Below, piece by piece: positions 34,448 through 42,979 of a DNA stretch of 64,000 bases. The position numbers were made by a program, and so were the translations under genes. Under the pieces are notes generated by a model. The model saw only the letters and a program-made list of their open reading frames with translations, made no database searches and was not told the origin of the DNA. Location of the stretch: positions 1 to 64,000 of the forward strand of contig CADEEZ010000010.1 of assembly GCA_902826485.1 (NCBI GenBank), given 5' to 3'. The first letter of the stretch is position 1. Each line of letters begins with the position of its first letter. The stretch is from an uncultured Gammaproteobacteria bacterium (GTDB lineage Bacteria > Pseudomonadota > Gammaproteobacteria > Berkiellales > Berkiellaceae).

Positions 34448-36691
34448 TCACATCTGCGATTTAAATTTAGGTTTACTCAGATCTTTAGGCGGCGCAACTT
34501 TACTCAGGTGTTCTAAGGCTTTTTCAGGGTTTAAACTACATTCTGTAAATAAAGTGGGTTTATAGGGTTTTTGATCTTTGATTTCTCCGCTTTGTATTCT
34601 ATTGCCTGTTGCAATAAGACATTGCCTAGAATAAGAAACCAACGCTTCAGCAGGGCCTTCTCCTAATTTACGCACTAGTTCATTTTTACAATGTGCATTG
34701 AATTCATCTTCGTTTTTACATCTTAATAAATCTAAGCTATGACACATTCTCATTATCTCAGCTTTAGGATGCTTCTGAGTTTTCGAAGGATCGGTATACC
34801 ATTTTAAATATTCGGTATATTCTTTAAGTTGTTTATCATTAAATAAATCTTTACAATGTTCTTTACAGTAATCATGAAAAGCTGTCGTACTATCTTTTCT
34901 ATATTTATTATAATTTACGTTCACTTCAGATTGGCGCCCTACCGTAGAAAATAGCATCGCGACTTGCATTCTTTTGATGTCATCAATGCCTAAATCTTTA
35001 AACCGTTTGGGATCAGCCTGTTTATAGTTTTCAAGTACCGCAGGAACCACCAATGCCCCTCTTACTGTATGCGCTGTCGCATGATTGGGTCTAGGAACCA
35101 CTTCTTCTGTATTTTTATTGACAAATTCGTTTTCTCCCTGCGGATCTAATTTGGTTTCGGTATAAGGTTTACTTAAATGATTATCATGGACATGAATAAG
35201 AATCCGCTTCATCCGTTCATCAAAAATAGGATTCTCATAGTCAAATAGATTTTGTTTAGTTTGGTGTGTATTGTAAACTTTTTTACTGGCTTTCGATAAC
35301 GTATCTAAATTAGCATTTATCGTTTTACTTAAGCGACTTTTTGATTGAAATAATTTAACAAAAGAAGATTGCTTAGCTTGTTTGGCTTTAATTTGATTTT
35401 CTACATTTAAAAGCGCTTCTGTTATTTGAACCATTTTTTCGGTGGGGGTTAACTTATTATCTAAGGCTAGCTGATTCGCTTTAAGCATTAATTTGGCTAT
35501 TTGTTCTTTTCTAGCCGGGTCGGTATGAAATTTGAATTTTTCTTTATGAAAGTCTTTTTTTAGATTTTTGATGTTATTTATTAGCGCCTCAACTTCTTGC
35601 GGGTCGATTTCACTTCCTCTGTGCCCACTCATTTTTTTCTCTAATCCTAATTCTTGAGCGGTAAGTTCATGTGCTGTACCGGGTTTTTGATTTGCCACTG
35701 GCGTACGCACCACATCTGCATAAAAATAATGTGCCCCATCTTCTTCTTCATGTTTTTTATATTTTAATTGTGTATTGGGGGGGATTAAAATTTCGCGTTC
35801 CTTCGATAAACTTGAAAGAGCAGAAATATTTTTACCTATCAGCTTACCATATACAGTAAACACCATGCCTTTTCTCATGTTTCCTGCAAAGAGCGGATTT
35901 TCTTGGCCAGCGATAGGAATAGGTCCATCTTTACTCGAACTCACAAATCCCTTGTCTGATACCACTGCTTTTTTCTTATCAATAGATTTAATTTTTTCTT
36001 TTACCAATTCTTGAGGTAAATTTTTATCCACTCTAAACGCATTGTCAACCTCTACATTTCCTACTTTATTTAAGCCAGAAGCTGAAAAGGCATTGTGTAA
36101 CATCACCTCAATCATTTCATTTTGAAACGTATCGCTGTCGGGTTTGATAAAAATATTCCCTCTCAAGATTTCATTCATGGTCTCATAATAATCTTGGGTA
36201 TAGATATTAATGGCACATTTTTCGGCGTAAGATAAATTGTCAAGCTCTTTGGCTTCATCTCTTTTATTAAAATATTCCTCTGTCGCCCACATATCTTCGC
36301 CATACGACGTGAAATCGGGATCTTTTTGTGGTTTTTTTACGGCGCTATTTTTGAGAAAATCGACATATCCGGAATGATATTCCTCACCCACACCAAGATG
36401 AGTGGCCTCAAAATTTCTTAACATTTCACTGACATTAAACTTTTTACCGTTTTCTAGCTCAACCCAATATTCATCGTCTTTTACACTGAAAACCACTTTC
36501 TTTTTAAGCAATATATTTTTTAATATATATTCATAATCGTAGGTGGCTTGGGTTTTGACCTGGGGCCCTTCTGTTAATTTGCTTAACGAATCCTCTAAAT
36601 TACCGAACAAATCGCTTACATTGCCCTCTACAAAATGGTCATGTAATTTTACTTTTAGCGGTTTGTTTTTTGAATTGTTTTTACCTACCAT
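34448..36691 (-). CDS. SidE-like protein with mono-ADP-ribosyltransferase and phosphodiesterase motifs
   Basis: The 747-aa protein has two recognisable halves. Residues ~155-340 show an R-S-E class ADP-ribosyltransferase: YTQDYYETMNEILRG, Arg220 in FRVDKNLP, an STS-like SSS at 251-253 (KGFVSSSKDG) and E298-x-E300 in LSKEREILIPPNT. Residues ~500-720 resemble the SidE/Dup phosphodiesterase: RPNHATAHTVRG (~533), LFSTVGRQSEVNVNY (~585) and MRMCHSLDLLRC (~650), so the His, Glu and His positions seem retained. In the SidE family these two activities attach phosphoribosyl-ubiquitin to host serines. Here the order is ART then PDE, opposite to Legionella SidE, and no N-terminal deubiquitinase is seen. 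Activity is inferred. Confidence 0.8.
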   Translation of the reverse strand: MVGKNNSKNKPLKVKLHDHFVEGNVSDLFGNLEDSLSKLTEGPQVKTQATYDYEYILKNILLKKKVVFSVKDDEYWVELENGKKFNVSEMLRNFEATHLGVGEEYHSGYVDFLKNSAVKKPQKDPDFTSYGEDMWATEEYFNKRDEAKELDNLSYAEKCAINIYTQDYYETMNEILRGNIFIKPDSDTFQNEMIEVMLHNAFSASGLNKVGNVEVDNAFRVDKNLPQELVKEKIKSIDKKKAVVSDKGFVSSSKDGPIPIAGQENPLFAGNMRKGMVFTVYGKLIGKNISALSSLSKEREILIPPNTQLKYKKHEEEDGAHYFYADVVRTPVANQKPGTAHELTAQELGLEKKMSGHRGSEIDPQEVEALINNIKNLKKDFHKEKFKFHTDPARKEQIAKLMLKANQLALDNKLTPTEKMVQITEALLNVENQIKAKQAKQSSFVKLFQSKSRLSKTINANLDTLSKASKKVYNTHQTKQNLFDYENPIFDERMKRILIHVHDNHLSKPYTETKLDPQGENEFVNKNTEEVVPRPNHATAHTVRGALVVPAVLENYKQADPKRFKDLGIDDIKRMQVAMLFSTVGRQSEVNVNYNKYRKDSTTAFHDYCKEHCKDLFNDKQLKEYTEYLKWYTDPSKTQKHPKAEIMRMCHSLDLLRCKNEDEFNAHCKNELVRKLGEGPAEALVSYSRQCLIATGNRIQSGEIKDQKPYKPTLFTECSLNPEKALEHLSKVAPPKDLSKPKFKSQM

Positions 36692-36726
36692 GACACTTTC
36701 TTCCCATTACTGGTAATACTTGTACA

Positions 36727-36755
36727 TACGACAGAATTGAGAGAGAGAAAGTTCA
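36727..36755 (-). promoter_or_regulatory. Candidate ECF/sigma-E-like promoter of the SidE-like gene
   Basis: On the minus strand TGAACTT is followed after 17 nt by TCGTA, 36 nt upstream of the start. It has the same spacing and similar boxes to GGAACCT-17-TCGAA at 53681 and 58010. Confidence 0.4.
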
Positions 36756-36813
36756 ATCATAATTGTTGAAATGCTGTAATTAAAAGGACTTACTTGTCGT
36801 CACCTTTTATTTT

Positions 36814-36918
36814 CTCTACGTACCACGGCTTGTCCGCGGTATCCAGCGTTTGCATTAACATGATTAGCATTAAAGTTGTGTAACTCTGGATGCCGCGGAC
36901 AAGCCGCGGCACGTAGGG
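36814..36918. repeat. Palindromic dispersed repeat, complete copy
   Basis: The left arm (36814-36847, with CCACGGCTTGTCCGCGG) and right arm (36886-36918, with CCGCGGACAAGCCGCGG) are inverted copies around a ~38-bp spacer. Same family as 16385-16463 and 30067-30100. Confidence 0.75.
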
Positions 36919-37027
36919 AAGAGTGGATTTTTGAGGAGAGCTTTTCTTTATTTTTGACCTAGAACCAAAGATAGGCAACCCCCTTTGGCATCAAAGGGGA
37001 CCGACATCCGAAGGATGGCGGGGGGAT

Positions 37028-38422
37028 TTAAAAAGGAAAAACCAAATTAGGCTCAATTTTTTGCATAGCTTGTTTAAACAATACCTGAATGCGTAATAAT
37101 TCAGCCTGCGTTTCTGCTTCAAATCTTAACACTAGGTTGGGTGTGGTATTCGATGCACGCACCAATCCCCAACCTGCCACAAATTCTACTCGCAAGCCAT
37201 CAATAGTTATCAGCTTAGCATCAGGCATATCTAACTGTTTTTTTAATTGCTCTATAAAAATAAATTTCTTTTCATCAGGAATGGCAATATTGATTTCGGG
37301 GGTGTTAATAGAATTGGGCAACATAGCAAAACACACCGAAGCAGGCTCGGGGTGCCTTGACAAAATTTCTAATAATCGGCAGGCAGCATAAAGGGCATCA
37401 TCAAACCCATACCATCTGTCTTGAAAGAAAAAATGGCCGCTCATTTCACCCCCCAATAACGCCCCACTGGCTTTCATCTTGGCCTTCATAAATGAATGGC
37501 CTGTTTGATTCATGGTGGGCACCCCACCCGCTTCTAAAATCACGTCTGTTAAATGTTTTGAGCATTTCACATCGTAAACAATTTCAGCCCCAGGCTGTTT
37601 CGCTAAAATGGCTTGGGCATAAAGCATTAAGACTCTGTCTGGCCAAATAATTTCGCCTTCATTTGTCACCACCCCTAATCTATCGCCATCTCCATCGAAA
37701 GCTAAACCAATATCCGCATTATTTTCGATCACGGCTTTAATTAAATCATTTAAATTTTTAGGTTGGCTTGGATCAGGATGATGGTTGGGGAAACGACCAT
37801 CTACTTCGCAAAACAAAGGAATCACCGTGCAATTTAATTGGGCGAATAACTGCGGTGCAATGTTACCCGCAATACCATTACCACAATCGACGACGATTTT
37901 TAGAGGCTTGGCAAGATGAATATCGGCGAGTATTTTTTGAGTATAGTCAGGCATAATATCTTGGGTTTCATACCGGCCTTCTCCTGTCGCAAATTGCCCA
38001 CGGCGAATACGCAAGTATAAATCTAAAATGCCATCACCCGATAAAGTTTCACCCGCCAAGGTAATTTTAAGGCCATTATAATTGGCAGGATTATGGCTAC
38101 CGGTGAGCATCACACTCGTCGGGCCGCTAAAATAAACCAACGGTGTGGGCACCATACCCACATCGATAACATGAATACCCGTCGATAATAAACCTTTGGC
38201 CAAAGCACCTGATAACCTTTCACCAGATAATCGACCATCTCGGCCAATCATGATGTGGTGTTGATTTTTAGACAACGCAACAGTGCCTATCGCTTTGCCT
38301 ATCAGCATGACGGTTTCTTCTGTTAAGCCTTCATCGACCACGCCTCGAATATCATAAGCGCGAAAAATATGCGGTGAAACCTGATGACCCACTTCTTGAA
38401 TAACGTCTGCTGAGAATTCCAT
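37028..38422 (-). CDS. algC: Phosphomannomutase/phosphoglucomutase
   Basis: The 464-aa alpha-D-phosphohexomutase has the phosphoserine loop TGSHNPANYNGLK, the magnesium loop DGDGDRLGVV, the sugar-specificity loop GGEMSGHFFF and the phosphate-binding C-terminal region ASNTTPNLVLRFEA. It interconverts mannose or glucose 1- and 6-phosphates for surface polysaccharide precursors. The coaBC-dut-algC order matches Pseudomonas-type genomes. Confidence 0.93.
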   Translation of the reverse strand: MEFSADVIQEVGHQVSPHIFRAYDIRGVVDEGLTEETVMLIGKAIGTVALSKNQHHIMIGRDGRLSGERLSGALAKGLLSTGIHVIDVGMVPTPLVYFSGPTSVMLTGSHNPANYNGLKITLAGETLSGDGILDLYLRIRRGQFATGEGRYETQDIMPDYTQKILADIHLAKPLKIVVDCGNGIAGNIAPQLFAQLNCTVIPLFCEVDGRFPNHHPDPSQPKNLNDLIKAVIENNADIGLAFDGDGDRLGVVTNEGEIIWPDRVLMLYAQAILAKQPGAEIVYDVKCSKHLTDVILEAGGVPTMNQTGHSFMKAKMKASGALLGGEMSGHFFFQDRWYGFDDALYAACRLLEILSRHPEPASVCFAMLPNSINTPEINIAIPDEKKFIFIEQLKKQLDMPDAKLITIDGLRVEFVAGWGLVRASNTTPNLVLRFEAETQAELLRIQVLFKQAMQKIEPNLVFPF

Positions 38423-38440
38423 GCGATTGTTTCCTATAAA

Positions 38441-38896
38441 TTAATGACGACCCGTGTGACCAAATCCACCCGCGCCTCTTATCGAATCTTGAAAATCTTC
38501 TACTATTTGAAAATCGGCTTGCACCACAGGCACAATAACCAATTGCGCAATTCGCTCACCTACTTCGATCGTAAAAGGCATTTGTCCGCGATTCCAACAT
38601 GAAATCATGAGCTGGCCTTGGTAATCGGAATCGATTAACCCGGTTAAATTACCCAAAACAATACCATGTTTATGACCTAAGCCTGAGCGAGGTAAAATCA
38701 TGGCACAATAATTTTTATTTTCTAAATGAATGGCCAACCCTGTAGGCAACAATTCTGTTTGCCCTGGTAATAAAGTAATGGATTTTTCCATACAGGCTCT
38801 TAAATCTAACCCTGCTGAGCCATCGGTGGCATATTTAGGCAAAGGAATGTCATGGCCTAATCGGGGATCTAAAATTTTAAGTTTCACTTTTTGCAT
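38441..38896 (-). CDS. dut: dUTP diphosphatase
   Basis: The 151-aa trimeric dUTPase has all five motifs: [45 protein letters not shown] and the C-terminal GGFGHTGRH. It hydrolyses dUTP to dUMP, keeping uracil out of DNA. Its start overlaps the end of coaBC by 20 bases. Confidence 0.97.
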   Translation of the reverse strand: MQKVKLKILDPRLGHDIPLPKYATDGSAGLDLRACMEKSITLLPGQTELLPTGLAIHLENKNYCAMILPRSGLGHKHGIVLGNLTGLIDSDYQGQLMISCWNRGQMPFTIEVGERIAQLVIVPVVQADFQIVEDFQDSIRGAGGFGHTGRH

Positions 38897-40148
38897 AATC
38901 GTTCTCAGTTTTTGTTACGTTAATATCATTAAAAATAAGCTTAATTAATTGCTTAGCTATTTGCGTTTTAGGCGCTTTAGATAAATAAATAGGTTTTTGT
39001 TTTCCCGTGTGCTTAAATAATACCGTTACCGCATTATTGTCTTGTTCAAAAGCAATATCGGCTTGTAACTGATTCAATATGATCATATCGAGATTTTTTT
39101 GTGCCAACTTTTTTTCTGCATACGCTAATGCGCTGCTCATTTCTGCCGTTTCAAGTGCAAAGCCAATACAATAATCGGGCCTACCCCTTAATTTACTTGA
39201 AACACTGGCTAAAACATCTGGATTCGGTTCACATTCTAACGTGAGCAAAGAAGGTAATTCCACCGACTTTTTACGCTTTTCCAAACTAGGAGACTTAACT
39301 TTGAAATCACTGACGGCGGCAACTGAAATAAAAATAATCTTTTTATGTTGATTTTCTAAGCTAGCTAAAACGGTGTGCACACTTTCGTACATTTCTTGCG
39401 CTGTGGTAATTTGAATCGCTCGCGTTAAATTTTTAGGCACCGATAACGATACAGGGCCGTGAATTAAAGAAACCGGATAACCCTGCTCAGCTAATACCTC
39501 TGCCAAAGCAAACCCCATTTTTCCCGAACTGCGATTGCTGATATATCTAACGGGATCGATGGGTTCTTGCGTGGGCCCTGCGGTAATCACAAAGTGCATA
39601 TCGTGATGTATTTCGGGTGGCATCAAGCCTTGGATAATTTCAGCCGGCTCAAGCATTCGTCCAGGGCCAAATTCCCCACAGGCTTGTTCTCCTACGCCGG
39701 GGCCCAAAATCTTTACCCCTCTGGTGACAAGTTTCGCTATATTTTCTTGTGTTGCCTCATGCTGCCACATTTGCTGATTCATGGCAGGGGCCAAATAAAT
39801 CGGCGCAGTCGTGACCAAACATAGGGTAGTCAATAAATCGGGGACCAAGCCATGCGCAAGCTGCGCTACGCAATGGGCGCTGGCCGGAGCAATCAGAATA
39901 AAATCAGCCCAACGAGCCAGATCAATATGACCCATCCCAGATTCTAATTCGCCGTCTAGCACTTGTGTATACACGGGTTTATGAGTAAGAGCCTGAAAAG
40001 TTAAGGGCGTTATAAAGGCTTGGGCAGAATGAGTCATCACCACTTGAACATGGGCCCCCGCTTTGACCAATAATCGGCACAATTCGGCTGATTTATAGGC
40101 TGCAATGCCGCCTGTTATCCCTAATAGAATTTTTTTGTTTTTTAGCAT
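38877..40148 (-). CDS. coaBC: Phosphopantothenoylcysteine decarboxylase/synthase
   Basis: The 423-aa bifunctional flavoprotein has an N-terminal CoaC domain ([34 protein letters not shown] with the PAxMNxxMW motif) and a C-terminal CoaB domain ([21 protein letters not shown] and [20 protein letters not shown]). It performs two consecutive steps of coenzyme A synthesis. Confidence 0.96.
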   Translation of the reverse strand: MLKNKKILLGITGGIAAYKSAELCRLLVKAGAHVQVVMTHSAQAFITPLTFQALTHKPVYTQVLDGELESGMGHIDLARWADFILIAPASAHCVAQLAHGLVPDLLTTLCLVTTAPIYLAPAMNQQMWQHEATQENIAKLVTRGVKILGPGVGEQACGEFGPGRMLEPAEIIQGLMPPEIHHDMHFVITAGPTQEPIDPVRYISNRSSGKMGFALAEVLAEQGYPVSLIHGPVSLSVPKNLTRAIQITTAQEMYESVHTVLASLENQHKKIIFISVAAVSDFKVKSPSLEKRKKSVELPSLLTLECEPNPDVLASVSSKLRGRPDYCIGFALETAEMSSALAYAEKKLAQKNLDMIILNQLQADIAFEQDNNAVTVLFKHTGKQKPIYLSKAPKTQIAKQLIKLIFNDINVTKTENDYAKSET

Positions 40149-40186
40149 ATTTTATACCCCAAAACCCCACAAGCCACTCCAGAAGT

Positions 40187-40288
40187 TGTCATGCCAGCGA
40201 AGGCTGGCATCCAGGACAATAATCTCTTCATATTTTATGCTTTAAATCCTAATTTAGGTACTGGATGCCAGCCTTCGCTGGCATGACA
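40187..40288. repeat. 28-bp perfect inverted repeat in the coaBC-ubiC divergent gap
   Basis: TGTCATGCCAGCGAAGGCTG and the next eight bases (40187-40214) are repeated inverted at 40261-40288 without mismatch. Each arm is itself a hairpin (TGCCAGC GAAG GCTGGCA). Short repeats of this type are commonly dispersed in proteobacterial genomes. The 271-bp gap holds this element and the ubiC promoter. Confidence 0.8.
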
Positions 40289-40366
40289 AATATTTGATTA
40301 TATATATTCAAAAGCCATAAAGATAACATTTTTAAAGCCTTTAGGCTAATTCTGGTTTGAGTTTGT

Positions 40367-40395
40367 TTGACTTTAGCAGAATGAAACTCTAGGAT
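40367..40395 (+). promoter_or_regulatory. Candidate sigma-70 promoter for ubiC-pabB-pabA
   Basis: TTGACT (40367-40372), 17 nt, TAGGAT (40390-40395), 26 nt upstream of ubiC. Both boxes are close to consensus and the spacing is ideal. Confidence 0.5.
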
Positions 40396-40420
40396 AGTAA
40401 AGTCAAAGATTGAGAAAAAC

Positions 40421-40996
40421 ATGATAACAGAATTAGTTGCGGCGCCCGTTTGGCACAATGAACTTGACCCTATTATGCCACCTCCTCCTGCGCATATGGT
40501 CGATTGGCTCAAGACGCAAGTCTTAAGTAAAGCCCTAAGAAAAATTGTGTCAAACGTTGGCCTTGAAGTGGTTCAACAAGCACTCGGTCAAGCCCATGCT
40601 GATGAAGCTGAAAAACTTCAGTTACCTTTAGAAAACCTTGTAGAAAATTTACCCCTTATCCGACAAGTAAATATTGGCGCGCCTGATGCAACTAATCTGT
40701 ATTGCCGAGTGGTGGTGCCCTCTAAGCTTTATCGAAAAGAACAAGAAACTTTCGATACATTAGGCACGCGCTTCATTGGCGAAACCCTGCTCTATAACCA
40801 ACCCAATGTTCATCGAAGTGCATTTGAGTATGCCATCTTGAATGAAGATCATATTTTGTATCAAGAAGCTTTACGTTTTAGTCATCTATCACGCCCCATT
40901 CATTCCCCCCTCTATGCCAGACGCTCATTGTTTTTTCTCCCCGTTTTACCGTTGTTGATTACCGAGGTATTTGTTCATGTGGTCGCCCTTAGTTGA
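40421..40996 (+). CDS. ubiC: Chorismate pyruvate-lyase
   Basis: The 191-aa protein fits UbiC: a DWLKTQVLSKAL N-terminal helix, central YCRVVVPSKLY, GETLLYNQPNVHRSAFEYA and the C-terminal LYARRSLFFLPVLPLLITEVF, where the conserved Glu is catalytic. It makes 4-hydroxybenzoate from chorismate for UbiA. It shares its substrate with the overlapping pabB, so chorismate-using enzymes are grouped. Confidence 0.92.
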   Translation: MITELVAAPVWHNELDPIMPPPPAHMVDWLKTQVLSKALRKIVSNVGLEVVQQALGQAHADEAEKLQLPLENLVENLPLIRQVNIGAPDATNLYCRVVVPSKLYRKEQETFDTLGTRFIGETLLYNQPNVHRSAFEYAILNEDHILYQEALRFSHLSRPIHSPLYARRSLFFLPVLPLLITEVFVHVVALS

Positions 40997-42386
40997 AGAA
41001 ATCTATACCGCCGACCCCTTAAAATTATTTCATCACTTTGCCCAAACGCCTGGTTCGATATTATTCGATTCGAGCAAGCAAATGGCTCAATTGGGGCGAT
41101 ATAGCTTTATTGGGATTTCTCCTTTTTTGTTTTTAACCAGCAAAAACGGTCAAGTTGTTTTAGCTGGGGAACAAAATCAGGTTTTAGAAAATGCTTGCCC
41201 TTTTACCGAGCTACAAAAACACCTTGCGCGTTTTCCTTTGAAAACCCTGCCAAGATTACCGCCTTTTCAAACGGGTGCGGCGGGTTTATTTAGTTATAAT
41301 TTAGTCCAACATCTAGAAAAAATACCCGAATTTAACCAAGATGATATGGGCTTTTGTGATTTAGCCGTTGGCTTTTATGATTTGGTTATGGCTTTTGATA
41401 ATGTCTTAAATAAAACTTATATTTTCTCAAGTGGTTATCCTGAATTTACTCTACCTACTCGAAAACAACGTGCTAAAGACCGAATCAATTGGTTATTAAA
41501 CGAAATTGCCAAAATCGATACGCCCCCTGAGCCTAATCTGGTGAAAATTCCGGCGCAAGAAATTTCTTCTAATTTTAGTAAAACAGCTTATTTAAAAGCC
41601 GTAGAACAAACCCGAAACTATATTTTAGCGGGAGATATTTTTGAAGGCACCGTTTCACAGCGCTTTAAAAGTACTTTGCCTAAAAATTTAAGCCCTTATG
41701 ATTTATATCTGCGCCTGCGTGCAGTAAACCAAGCCCCTTTTTCGGGATATTTTAACATTGATAACCATCAAATTATTGCCTCTGCTTCGCCTGAGCGTTT
41801 TTTGAAACTCGACCATCATTTAATCGAAACACGACCTATCAAAGGCACTCGGCCTCGAAGCAAAGATCCTTTAAAAGACAAAAAATTAATCGCTGACTTA
41901 CAAGCCAGTGAAAAAGACCAGGCAGAAAATGTCATGATAGTCGATTTAATGCGAAACGATTTATCACGTGTGTGTCTTGATCACACCGTGACGGTGCCTC
42001 AACTGTGTAAAGTAGAAAGTTACCCCACCGTGCATCATTTGGTTTCGGTTGTGCAAGGTACTTTGCAACCCAATTTAGGGCCCATTGATTTATTACGGGC
42101 GACTTTTCCAGGTGGGTCAATTACTGGCGCCCCTAAAATTCGCGCGATGGAAATCATTGCCGAAGTGGAACCCACTTCTAGAGGCCCTTACACGGGCAGC
42201 CTGGGGTACATTAGTTTTGATGGTAATTTAGATTCCTCGATATTAATCCGTAGTTTCTGCATTAAAGATAACGAAGTGACTTTTCAAGTAGGGGGCGCTA
42301 TCGTGCTCGATTCTGATCCTGCCTCTGAATATGAAGAAACGCTCGTGAAAGCCAGTGGTTTAATGCGGGCGTTGACGGGGGAATAA
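40977..42386 (+). CDS. pabB: Aminodeoxychorismate synthase component I
   Basis: The ~469-aa chorismate-binding enzyme has RPIKGTRPRSKDP; the Lys in PIKGT distinguishes PabB from TrpE (PIAGT). FSGYFNIDNHQIIASASPER, NVMIVDLMRNDLSRVC and FPGGSITGAPKIRAMEII are also present. With PabA it forms 4-amino-4-deoxychorismate for folate. GAGGT eight bases before ATG 40977 selects that start over the upstream TTG at 40971. It overlaps ubiC by 20 bases. Confidence 0.94.
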   Translation: MWSPLVEEIYTADPLKLFHHFAQTPGSILFDSSKQMAQLGRYSFIGISPFLFLTSKNGQVVLAGEQNQVLENACPFTELQKHLARFPLKTLPRLPPFQTGAAGLFSYNLVQHLEKIPEFNQDDMGFCDLAVGFYDLVMAFDNVLNKTYIFSSGYPEFTLPTRKQRAKDRINWLLNEIAKIDTPPEPNLVKIPAQEISSNFSKTAYLKAVEQTRNYILAGDIFEGTVSQRFKSTLPKNLSPYDLYLRLRAVNQAPFSGYFNIDNHQIIASASPERFLKLDHHLIETRPIKGTRPRSKDPLKDKKLIADLQASEKDQAENVMIVDLMRNDLSRVCLDHTVTVPQLCKVESYPTVHHLVSVVQGTLQPNLGPIDLLRATFPGGSITGAPKIRAMEIIAEVEPTSRGPYTGSLGYISFDGNLDSSILIRSFCIKDNEVTFQVGGAIVLDSDPASEYEETLVKASGLMRALTGE

Positions 42387-42389
42387 TCG

Positions 42390-42971
42390 ATGATATTAAT
42401 AATAGACAACTACGATTCCTTTGTTCACAACCTCGCGCGCTATGTACGCGAACTCGGCTTTGATTGCGTCGTAAAACGTAACGATGACATTACGCTACAA
42501 GATATTAAACAACTTAACCCTTCTCATCTAATTTTATCTCCAGGCCCGTGTACCCCCACAGAAGCCGGTATTTGTATTGAAGCCATTAAAACCTTTGGCG
42601 AGCATACGCCCATTTTAGGGGTATGCTTGGGCCATCAGGCCATTGGCGCGGCATTTGGCGCAACAGTTACGCGCGCAAAACATCCGATGCATGGCATGGC
42701 CAGTTTTATTCAGCACAACGATGAAGGGCTATTTAAAGATTTATCTAATCCCTTGAAAGTGGCACGTTATCACTCACTTATCGTTTTAAATGATTCAGCC
42801 GAATTGGTTTATACGGCTTTTAGTAGCGAAGGGGAAGTGATGGCTTTGCAGCACAAAAAATATCCTATTTATGGCGTACAATTTCATCCTGAATCGATAT
42901 TAACTGAACAAGGGTATAATTTATTAAAGCTTTTTTTAGAAGCGGGCACTCCCAAAAATAAATCGCGCTAA
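42390..42971 (+). CDS. pabA: Aminodeoxychorismate synthase glutamine amidotransferase component
   Basis: The 193-aa class-I glutamine amidotransferase has IIDNYDSFVHNLARYVRELG, the oxyanion loop LSPGPCTPTEAGI, nucleophile motif GVCLGHQAIG and the catalytic HPES. It supplies ammonia to PabB. It may also serve anthranilate synthase. Four bases after pabB and the last gene of that operon. Confidence 0.95.
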   Translation: MILIIDNYDSFVHNLARYVRELGFDCVVKRNDDITLQDIKQLNPSHLILSPGPCTPTEAGICIEAIKTFGEHTPILGVCLGHQAIGAAFGATVTRAKHPMHGMASFIQHNDEGLFKDLSNPLKVARYHSLIVLNDSAELVYTAFSSEGEVMALQHKKYPIYGVQFHPESILTEQGYNLLKLFLEAGTPKNKSR

Positions 42972-42979
42972 TCTTATTT

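Larger units (their letters stand above)
36692..37027. other. 336-bp intergenic region with promoter and two repeats
   Basis: It contains the upstream region of the SidE-like gene, a complete palindromic repeat (36814-36918) and a part-palindrome with CCCCCTTTGGCATCAAAGGGG (in part) near 36978-37027, related in style to the element at 58624. No gene seen. Confidence 0.7.

Noticed and set aside
36692..40420. CRISPR array made from the repeated palindromes
   Set aside because: Copies are inverted arms, dispersed, without regular spacers or cas genes.
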